DNA of 6,767 bases, from NCBI GenBank assembly GCA_035328465.1, contig DAOLIQ010000126.1, positions 1-6,767 on the forward strand, in the 5' to 3' direction. This DNA is from JADJEI01 sp035328465. GTDB lineage: Bacteria > Bacteroidota > Ignavibacteria > Ignavibacteriales > Ignavibacteriaceae. Below are positions 1 to 4,989 of this stretch, piece after piece. Both the position numbers and the translations under genes were made by a program. The notes under the pieces were generated by a model. It did not search any database. It was not told where the DNA came from and saw only the letters and a program-made list of their open reading frames with translations. Positions within the stretch are counted from its first letter, which is position 1, and the number at the start of each line of letters is the position of its first letter.

Positions 1-264
1 AAAGCAAGTGCCTCAGCAGTTTTAAGAGGAGTAGAAATATTTATCCCACTCGAAGGTTTAATTGATCTTGAAGTAGAAAGACAAAAAATACAAAAAGAAA
101 TTTCTCGATTAGAAGGCTCACTTCTAGGAATTGAAAAGAAATTATCCAACGAAAAGTTTGTAGCTAACGCTGCTCCGGAAGTTGTTCAAAAAGAAAGAGC
201 AAAGCAAAAGGATTGGAGTGAAAATATTATTAAACTAAAAGAGATTTTATCTAACTTAAATTAA
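1..264 (+). CDS. valS: Valyl-tRNA synthetase, C-terminal end (partial)
   Basis: The first 87 codons are open in frame 1 and end at TAA 262-264; the 5' part of the gene lies outside the window. The peptide begins KASASAVLRGVEIFIPLEGL, then continues as a charged, heptad-like helix (about residues 21-87) containing EVERQKIQKEISRLEGSL and KLSNEKFVANAAPEVVQKER. This is the hallmark C-terminal coiled-coil arm of ValRS, which packs on the tRNA(Val) elbow. The phrase 'L..EKFV.NAP..VV..E' is strongly conserved in this family. The enzyme charges tRNA(Val) with valine in the cytoplasm. The stop is normal and the end appears full length. No terminator with a T-tract follows; the next element is an inverted-repeat sequence. 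The identification rests on motif recognition only, but the arm is distinctive. Confidence 0.9.
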   Translation, partial: KASASAVLRGVEIFIPLEGLIDLEVERQKIQKEISRLEGSLLGIEKKLSNEKFVANAAPEVVQKERAKQKDWSENIIKLKEILSNLN

Positions 265-269
265 GTGTC

Positions 270-356
270 CGTCATCCCGAACTCGTTTCGGGTTCTGTGG
301 AGTATTTAAAGATGCTGAAACAAGCCTGTCTGCCGACAGGCAGGTTCAGCATGACG
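270..356. repeat. 87-bp inverted-repeat element, probably dispersed (REP/MITE-like)
   Basis: The element is bounded by imperfect terminal inverted repeats: CGTCATCCCGAAC at 270-282 and GTTCAGCATGACG at 344-356, which match except for a 3-base core (CCC versus GCT). Inside are three further hairpins. CCCGAA 276-281 pairs with TTCGGG 287-292. ATGCTGAA 312-319 pairs with TTCAGCAT 345-352. Between the latter arms lies CCTGTCTGCCGACAGGCAGG (325-344), which can fold either as CCTGTC/GACAGG or as CTGCC/GGCAG. It is GC-rich against an AT-rich background and carries no open reading frame. I recall similar 'GTCAT-CCCGAA-...-TTCAGCATGACG' modules as high-copy intergenic repeats in Bacteroidetes/Ignavibacteria genomes, but only one copy is in this window, so dispersal is inferred. 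It sits 5 bp after the valS stop and 17 bp before a broken gene. Confidence 0.72.
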
Positions 357-373
357 CAGTGAAAGGAATTATT

Positions 374-535
374 ATGTATCGCCATTTGGAAGATTTCATC
401 AACGATTGGACAATTGAGTCCGAATCAACATTAAAAATATTTAATAATCTTACAGATGGATCATTAACAAAAAAAGTTGATGAAAATGTGAGAACAGCGG
501 GAAGACTTGACTATCATATCACACTTATTCTATAA
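374..535 (+). pseudogene. Truncated DinB-family protein, N-terminal remnant
   Basis: An ATG preceded by AAGGAATT encodes only 53 residues before TAA 533-535. The peptide begins MYRHLEDFINDWTIESESTL, continues KIFNNLTDGSLTKKV and then GRLDYHIT. This matches the start of DinB/YfiT-type four-helix-bundle proteins, which usually run 'FI.DW..ESE.TLKIF..LTDESL.QKV....RTLG.LAWHIT' and are about 150-170 residues long. The usual LAWHI reads LDYHI here; the His is the first metal ligand of the fold. All later helices and the remaining His ligands are absent. A -1 frame change near 526 opens a second stretch to 582 (SIKKILSEFKLTMQ) that could be the decayed continuation, because the family often reads 'ITLTIPEML...GL' there. 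After that nothing recognisable remains. DinB-family proteins are metal-binding and often act as thiol-dependent transferases or stress proteins. A functional 53-residue product is unlikely. The family call is fairly sure; the frameshift reading is weak. Confidence 0.7.
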
Positions 536-690
536 AAAAAATACTTTCAGAATTTAAACTCACCATGCAAATCTTTTATTTCTAATGGTTATAAGCCTCT
601 GCTTCAATTCTATTAATTGGTTTATTCAATGAATTTTTAGGATTTTTGAACAAGTAATTTTAATTATTTCTAAAAAGGGAAAATATTTTT
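536..690. other. Non-coding stretch and leader upstream of the DUF1015 gene
   Basis: This AT-rich 155-bp segment has no credible gene apart from the possible DinB remnant up to 582. Its 3' end supplies the ribosome-binding site for the next gene: AAGGGA at 675-680, ten bases before the ATG at 691. A promoter for the DUF1015-serC unit presumably lies here because valS ends more than 400 bp upstream. I could not fit a convincing -35/-10 pair or a Bacteroidetes TTTG/TAnnTTTG pair. A short minus-strand frame reading RIEAEAYNH was considered and rejected. Confidence 0.4.
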
Positions 691-1905
691 ATGGCTGTTA
701 TCAGACCTTTCAAAGCACTTAGACCGACAAAAGAAAAATCGCAGCTAGTTGCAAGTGTTCCTTACGATGTAGTTGATCGCGATGAAGCAAAGCATGCTGC
801 CGAGGGAAATCCACTTAGTTATTTACACATTACGCGTTCAGAAATTGATTTACCAAATATTAAAGATGTTTATTCAAAAGAAGTTTATCTTAAAGCAAAA
901 GAAAATCTTAATAAAATAATTGAAAACGCTCCGCTAAAAGTTGATAATAAACCCCACCTCTATCTTTATAGATTAATTATGGATGGAAGATCACAAACGG
1001 GAATCTGTGCAACATTTTCTGTTGATGATTATGACAACGACGTGATTCTTAAACACGAAAAAACCCGCAAGGTAAAAGAAGATGATCGCACAAATCACAT
1101 TATCACTACCGAAGCACAAACTGGTGTTGTGTTTTTAACTTATCGCGGAGTTAAATCTGTTAATGAACTTGTTGATAAAACAATGAAATCCATAAAGCCG
1201 GAATATGATTTTACTTCACCTGATGGAATTCAACATACAGTTTGGATTATGCCTGATGAGTATTATCAAACAATTGAAAATGAATTTGCAAAGATTCATA
1301 AATTATACATTGCAGATGGACATCATCGCGCAAAAAGTGCAAGTCGTGCCCGCGAAGAAAAAATGAAAGCAAATCCGCATCATAACGGAAGTGAAGAGTA
1401 CAATTATTTTATTGCTGTAATCTTTCCTGCGGATCAGTTGAAGATACTTCCTTACAATCGTGTTGTGTTTGATTTGAATGGATTGAGCAAAGCAGATTTT
1501 ATGAATTCTGCTGCGGATAAGTTCACCATTACTCCAACAACGGATAAAGAACCAAAAATTAAAAACACTTTCTGTATGTATCTTGATAAAGAATGGTTCT
1601 TACTTAAGCCAAGAGATTCCGTTTTTGCAAGTTTATCTTTAGAAAAATCAGTTGGGGAAAAACTTGATGTAAGTATTCTGCAAAACTTTTTATTAAATCC
1701 TGTTCTTGGTATTGATGATCCGCGAACAAACACACGAATAGATTTTATTGGTGGAATACGCGGGACAAAAGAATTAGAAAAACTTGTTGACAGCGGTAAA
1801 GCTGCAGTTGCATTTTCATTCTATCCGGTAGGACTTGATGACTTGATGAATATATCAGATGCCGGCGAAGTTATGCCGCCAAAATCAACCTGGTTTGAAC
1901 CAAAA
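691..1905 (+). CDS. DUF1015 family protein (candidate free-serine kinase), 3' end lost in assembly gap
   Basis: The visible 405 residues start at an ATG with AAGGGA ten bases upstream. The beginning, MAVIRPFKALRP...ASVPYDVVDRDEA, is the typical DUF1015 N-terminus. Further family motifs follow in order: NPLSYLHITR (40-49), KHEKTRKVKEDDR (121-133), YIADGHHRAKSA (206-217), ILPYNRVV (252-259) and MPPKSTWFEPK (395-405). The last normally lies within about ten residues of the C-terminus ('...FEPKLRSGL...'), so the gene is almost complete. Any reading through the N run into GKISWKKESIT at 2043 is an artefact, because it uses the serC ribosome-binding site and start in another frame. DUF1015 genes commonly neighbour serC/serA. 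The ADGHHR motif resembles the DGHHR motif of ParB/SerK-fold enzymes that phosphorylate free serine, and I recall a report of such activity for a Thermotoga DUF1015 protein but cannot verify it. Family assignment is firm; the function is inferred. Confidence 0.9.
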
Positions 1906-2005
1906 NNNNNNNNNNNNNNNNNNNNNNNNNNNNNNNNNNNNNNNNNNNNNNNNNNNNNNNNNNNNNNNNNNNNNNNNNNNNNNNNNNNNNNNNNNNNNNN
2001 NNNNN
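1906..2005. other. Assembly gap of exactly 100 N
   Basis: One hundred consecutive N are the usual placeholder for a scaffold join of unknown size. The gap cuts the last codons and stop of the DUF1015 gene and part of the spacer before serC. Because DUF1015 proteins end soon after the FEPK motif that abuts the gap, and the serC ribosome-binding site appears intact on the other side (AAGGA 2006-2010), the true missing sequence could be only a few tens of bases. An additional small gene inside it cannot be excluded. Confidence 0.97.
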
Positions 2006-2018
2006 AAGGAAAAATATC

Positions 2019-3122
2019 ATGGAAAAAAGAATCTATAACCTAAACGCTGGTCCGGCGGTTTTACCGGAAGAAGTTTTACTCGAAGCACAAAAAGAACTAT
2101 TTGCACTTCCCGGAGTGGGAATGTCTATTTTAGAAATTTCTCACCGTTCAAAAACTTTTGATGCAATTCTTGCTGATGCAAAAGATGGAATAAAAAATCT
2201 TTTGTCCGTTCCAGACAATTACGAAATTTTATTTTTGCAGGGCGGTGCAAGTCTCCAGTTTTCAATGGTGCCGTTAAACTTAATGCCTCCAAAAAATAAA
2301 GCTGATTATATTTCAACCGGCAGCTGGTCTAAAAAAGCAATCAAAGAAGCAAAGCGTGTTGGAACTGTAAACATTGCCGCATCAACTGAAGAAGGTGAGG
2401 GTGATAAAAAATATTTCAAACGCATTCCAAAACAAAGCGAATTAAAGCTTGATCCTGATGCCTCTTATGTTCACTTTACATCAAACAATACAATTTACGG
2501 AACGGAGTGGCAGACAGAACCTCAGGTTGGAAATGTTCCGCTTGTTTGCGATGCTTCTTCGGATATTCTTCACAAAAAGATTGATGTAAGTAAGTATGCA
2601 ATGATTTATGCCGGCGCACAAAAAAATATTGGTCCATCGGGTGTTGTGCTTGTTATAATCAGAAAAGATATGCTGGAAAGAAGTCAGGATTCACTGCACA
2701 CAATGCTAAACTATAAAATCCAGGCAGAAAATAATTCAATGTACAATACGCCGAATACTTTTGGTATTTACATTATCAAACTTGTTACAAAGTATTTGCT
2801 TGCTAACGGCGGACTTGATAAGATGTATGAAATCAATAAACACAAAGCAAAACTTCTTTATGATGCGATTGATAACAGTAATGGATTTTATAAAGGACAC
2901 GCTGCAAAAGATTCGCGCTCTTTAATGAATGTTACGTTCAACCTTGCTACTGAAGAATTGGAGAAGAAACTTATTGATGAAGCAACAAAAGCCGGATTTA
3001 TTGGATTGAAAGGTCATCGTTCTGTTGGCGGATTGCGTGCATCAATATATAATGCTTTTCCTGTTAAAGGCGTAGAGGCGCTTGTGACTTTTATGAGTGA
3101 TTTCCAGAAAAAGAATGGGTAA
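2019..3122 (+). CDS. serC: Phosphoserine aminotransferase
   Basis: This 367-residue protein is the normal length for SerC. SerC is a cytoplasmic PLP-dependent class V aminotransferase that interconverts 3-phosphohydroxypyruvate plus glutamate with O-phosphoserine plus 2-oxoglutarate, the second step of serine synthesis; it can also serve pyridoxal phosphate synthesis. Landmarks are YNLNAGPAVLPEEVL (6-20), ISHRSK (40-45), FLQGGASLQF (72-81), STGSWSKKA (99-107), TSNNTIYGTEW (154-164), the PLP-ring Asp in CDASSDI (Asp178), the Schiff-base lysine in AGAQKNIGPSG (Lys202), NTPNTFGIY in the second half, and GLKGHRSVGGLRASIYNAF near the end, which helps bind substrate phosphate. The ATG is eight bases after AAGGA at 2006-2010, just past the assembly gap. 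It lies downstream of the DUF1015 gene, probably in one transcript, and is followed by an intrinsic terminator rather than by serA. The identification is secure. Confidence 0.97.
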   Translation: MEKRIYNLNAGPAVLPEEVLLEAQKELFALPGVGMSILEISHRSKTFDAILADAKDGIKNLLSVPDNYEILFLQGGASLQFSMVPLNLMPPKNKADYISTGSWSKKAIKEAKRVGTVNIAASTEEGEGDKKYFKRIPKQSELKLDPDASYVHFTSNNTIYGTEWQTEPQVGNVPLVCDASSDILHKKIDVSKYAMIYAGAQKNIGPSGVVLVIIRKDMLERSQDSLHTMLNYKIQAENNSMYNTPNTFGIYIIKLVTKYLLANGGLDKMYEINKHKAKLLYDAIDNSNGFYKGHAAKDSRSLMNVTFNLATEELEKKLIDEATKAGFIGLKGHRSVGGLRASIYNAFPVKGVEALVTFMSDFQKKNG

Positions 3123-3140
3123 GATTATTTGTAATTCCAG

Positions 3141-3174
3141 ACGGTAAGAAATAATTTTTACCGTTTAATTTTTA
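3141..3174 (+). terminator. Rho-independent terminator after serC
   Basis: ACGGTAAGAA (3141-3150) pairs with TTTTTACCGT (3155-3164) around an ATAA loop. That is ten pairs including one G-U, followed by the T-rich tail TTAATTTTTA (3165-3174). It begins 18 bp after the serC stop and should end the DUF1015-serC transcript, so the lipoprotein gene downstream probably has its own promoter. Confidence 0.8.
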
Positions 3175-3217
3175 TAGAACATCAGAAAAGTATTTTTAAA
3201 AGTAAAAAAGGAATATT

Positions 3218-3631
3218 ATGAAAAGCATTTTAATAGTATTTACAACAGCAGTTTTATTTTTTTCGTGCGGAAAAGAGGAAACAAAGTTTGAAGCCTTCAG
3301 CGCTGAAGCCTTTGCTTATGATTTGGGCGGCAGCTGGGAAGTAAATGCAAGCACACGAGTGAAGGGTATGGCTCAAAAAGAAGACGGCGAATATTTTGTT
3401 GCGGCAATATCTTACTCGGTTGATTTAACAAAACCCTCCGGCGAAGTAGTTAAAAATGTTTATGAAGACAAGCAGGATTTTTCTAAGGATGAAGAATTTA
3501 TTGATATACCTTTAGAGGTTCAGTTTGTTCTTGATTCTACCTACACCACTGGAAATTACAAAGCTACTTTTCACGTCAAAGATAATTCGACAGGTGAAAC
3601 AACAGAAGTGTCTGCTGATTTTAAAATGTAA
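3218..3631 (+). CDS. Small secreted lipoprotein of unknown function
   Basis: The product is 137 residues. It starts with a short type II signal peptide, MKSILIVFTTAVLFFSC, with a predicted lipidated Cys17. The lipobox FFSC has Phe where Leu is more usual, a form often seen in Bacteroidetes-type lipoproteins. The residue after the Cys is Gly, then KEE, with no obvious special sorting signal. The mature part is acidic, has no other cysteine, and alternates beta-prone stretches (GGSWEVNASTRV, YFVAAISYSVDL, IDIPLEVQFVLD, GNYKATFHVKDNSTGE), which suggests a single immunoglobulin-like beta-sandwich. I do not recognise a named family. The start is supported by AAGGA five bases before the ATG. The upstream serC terminator suggests a separate transcript, and the stop lies 5 bp from the stop of the opposing DUF2203 gene. 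A short direct repeat, GAAGCCTT twice (3290-3297, 3305-3312), encodes the EAFSAEAF stretch. Confidence 0.82.
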   Translation: MKSILIVFTTAVLFFSCGKEETKFEAFSAEAFAYDLGGSWEVNASTRVKGMAQKEDGEYFVAAISYSVDLTKPSGEVVKNVYEDKQDFSKDEEFIDIPLEVQFVLDSTYTTGNYKATFHVKDNSTGETTEVSADFKM

Positions 3632-3636
3632 GAAGA

Positions 3637-4017
3637 TCAGGCAAAATATTCGGGAGGAATAAGCTTTCTTGAGGTGTAACCGGATTCAAGATCGTGGTAG
3701 TATCTAATTTCATCCTCATCACTTCGCCAGCAGAGTAAAACATCTTCTCCGTCTATCATTGAAGGAAAATCAACTAAGCCAATTTTAAAATTTGAATCCT
3801 TAAAGTAACAGCCGATTTCTTCCAGCTCAAGCATAAAGCCGTCAATTTCAGAAGCGAGCTTTTTGATTCTTGAATCATCGTCAAGATTACCTGCAAGTTC
3901 TTCCGCAATCAATCTCATTTCTGCGGCGTTGTCAAGAATATCGCGGACAATGTTTTTGACTAAAGGAAGTGTACGATTAGCTTCTGCTATTGAAAAAAAT
4001 TTAATGTCTGTTGTCAT
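3637..4017 (-). CDS. DUF2203 family protein
   Basis: This 126-residue cytoplasmic protein on the minus strand matches the DUF2203 pattern. An N-terminal 'F.I.EAN.TLPLV..IV.DI' helix (FFSIAEANRTLPLVKNIVRDI, 7-27 with one ordinary residue break) is followed by a long amphipathic helical region (28-67). The signature block is ELEEIGCYFKD (64-74), GLVDFPSMIDGEDV (80-93), LCWRSDEDEIRYYHD (95-109) and LESGYTSRKLI (110-120). The typical family wording is 'GLVDFP...G..V.LCW..GE..I.FWH....G...R', so the protein is complete. The biochemical role of DUF2203 is not known to me; the helical pair plus short beta core suggests a small binding protein rather than an enzyme. The ATG at 4017 has no clear Shine-Dalgarno; the stretch before it reads AAAGAAACTAAGCCC on the minus strand. 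It converges on the lipoprotein gene and diverges from the thioredoxin-like gene. Confidence 0.85.
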   Translation of the reverse strand: MTTDIKFFSIAEANRTLPLVKNIVRDILDNAAEMRLIAEELAGNLDDDSRIKKLASEIDGFMLELEEIGCYFKDSNFKIGLVDFPSMIDGEDVLLCWRSDEDEIRYYHDLESGYTSRKLIPPEYFA

Positions 4018-4096
4018 GGGCTTAGTTTCTTTAAATTTACGTTTACAAAATTAGTATTAATAATCAATTAAAAAAGACAAGGAAAGACTGTTCTAA

Positions 4097-4113
4097 ATTA
4101 TTTTTAAAATAAT
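4097..4113. promoter_or_regulatory. AT-only 17-bp palindrome before the thioredoxin-like gene
   Basis: ATTATTTT and AAAATAAT form perfect 8-bp arms around a single central T, ending 17 bp before the start at 4131, in the 113-bp divergent region between the DUF2203 and thioredoxin-like genes. It could be an operator or part of a promoter. AT-rich DNA makes such palindromes by chance quite often, so the regulatory reading is weak. Confidence 0.25.
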
Positions 4114-4130
4114 ATGAATAAAAAAATTAT

Positions 4131-4757
4131 ATGAGTAGAACCAATCTATTAAAGACCATTAGTGAAACCGGCATATCGTATGCGGATTATAAAAGTATTT
4201 TAATGCAGCAAGTTCAAAATTATAATGATGAATCTGCAACGCAGGAAGAAAAAAAGCAAATCCAAAACAGGAAACTAAATCTGCAAAGAACTAATAGGCT
4301 TGATAAGTATTTCCATCCTTCAGAGAAGAGCATTCAAATATTCCAGCACTTCAAAATAAAGCAAATCTGGATGGTCCTCTCCGAAACCTGGTGCGGCGAT
4401 TCTGCACAAAACTTGCCGATAATTTCGGCACTCGCTAATCTTTCGAATTATATTGAATTAAAAATTCTTTTTAGAGATGAACACCCGGAAATTATGAATT
4501 TGTATTTGGAAGGAGGAGGCAAAAGAAGCATTCCCAAATTAGTTTCATTTAACGAAAATGGCGATGAACTGTTTCAGTGGGGACCTCGCCCGCAACAGGC
4601 AAAATTACTGTTCGATAAAATGGTCTCTGATGGTATTGATAAAGATGAAAGAAGTAAAACACTTCATCTTTGGTACGGACGTGATAGAGGCCTCTCTGTT
4701 GAAAATGAACTAGTTAATCTTATCGAAATATTTCTAAAGACTATTGTTCGTTCTTAG
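4131..4757 (+). CDS. Thioredoxin-fold family protein with a single cysteine
   Basis: The protein is 208 residues with no signal peptide, so it is probably cytoplasmic. An N-terminal helical region (1-65, with YADYKSILMQQV and LNLQRTNRLDKYF) precedes a thioredoxin-like domain (about 70-200). That domain holds IWMVLSETWCGDSAQNLPII (79-98), the thioredoxin beta strand and active-site turn, and RSIPKLVSF (132-140) with the expected cis-proline Pro135. The turn reads WCGDSAQ, so Cys88 is the only cysteine in the protein and a classical CXXC dithiol is absent. Bacteroidetes carry relatives reading 'WCGDAAQ', usually annotated only as thioredoxin family protein. Function is unknown; with one thiol it cannot run an intramolecular disulfide cycle, so monothiol chemistry or binding is more likely. 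The ATG at 4131 is the first in-frame start after a stop at 4119 and gives the expected N-terminus, yet no Shine-Dalgarno is visible in the AT-only sequence before it. Confidence 0.87.
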   Translation: MSRTNLLKTISETGISYADYKSILMQQVQNYNDESATQEEKKQIQNRKLNLQRTNRLDKYFHPSEKSIQIFQHFKIKQIWMVLSETWCGDSAQNLPIISALANLSNYIELKILFRDEHPEIMNLYLEGGGKRSIPKLVSFNENGDELFQWGPRPQQAKLLFDKMVSDGIDKDERSKTLHLWYGRDRGLSVENELVNLIEIFLKTIVRS

Positions 4758-4989
4758 CAATTGTTTATTAATTATTTTTATAAGTGAGAAAAGAGGTTCA
4801 AAAAATTATCTGAGTTGAGATTTGATTTTTCTTAATGTGAGGAAATAACTCGAATTAAATCATTAAATCTATTCCAACACGACTGCTTGCGGTCGTATGA
4901 TTTTTGATAGTAAATATTCTATTGTAACTCTATTTCGAAGTTGCTTAGTTAGTAATAAATTATTTACAATCATAATCTTAGGGGTTAGT
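4758..4989. other. 232-bp intergenic region before the peptidase gene
   Basis: It is AT-rich and has no supportable gene on either strand; the longest minus-strand frame from an ATG is 34 residues (4869-4973) and matches nothing I know. It must contain the end of the thioredoxin-like transcript and the promoter of the peptidase gene. A hairpin at 4879-4896 is the only clear structure. AGGGG at 4979-4984 is a plausible ribosome-binding site for the ATG at 4990. No convincing promoter pair could be fixed. Confidence 0.45.
4879..4908 (+). terminator. Possible terminator hairpin
   Basis: ACGACTG (4879-4885) pairs with CGGTCGT (4890-4896) around CTTG, seven pairs with one G-U, followed after four bases by TTTTT (4901-4905). 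It would end the transcript of the thioredoxin-like gene, but it lies 121 bp past that stop codon and its T-run is short and displaced. It may instead be a leader structure of the peptidase transcript. Confidence 0.35.

Noticed and set aside
254..266. ACTTAA-A-TTAAGT palindrome across the valS stop
   Set aside because: It is only six bases per arm, AT-rich and without a T-tract, so it is not a terminator and is probably chance.
276..300. CCCGAA/TTCGGG hairpin as a valS terminator
   Set aside because: No T-run follows, and the hairpin is better explained as part of the 270-356 repeat element.
560..660. Minus-strand short frame reading NKPINRIEAEAYNH, reminiscent of the start of a CBM6-type carbohydrate-binding domain
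   Set aside because: Only about 25 residues between stops, no start or further domain sequence, in AT-rich non-coding DNA; chance similarity is most likely.
265..690. tRNA, CRISPR array or riboswitch in the gene-poor stretch
   Set aside because: No cloverleaf, no regularly spaced direct repeats and no recognisable aptamer core were found.
1452..1733. 93-residue minus-strand frame
   Set aside because: It lies wholly inside the DUF1015 gene antisense, has no family resemblance and is best explained as a shadow.
2125..2316. 63-residue minus-strand frame
   Set aside because: It is antisense to the well-conserved serC coding region and is low in recognisable content.
3863..4054. 63-residue plus-strand frame
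   Set aside because: It is mostly antisense to the DUF2203 gene, whose motifs are clear; no independent support.
4869..4973. 34-residue minus-strand frame starting MIVNNLLLTKQLRN
   Set aside because: It is short, has no convincing ribosome-binding site or homology, and runs through the hairpin at 4879-4896.
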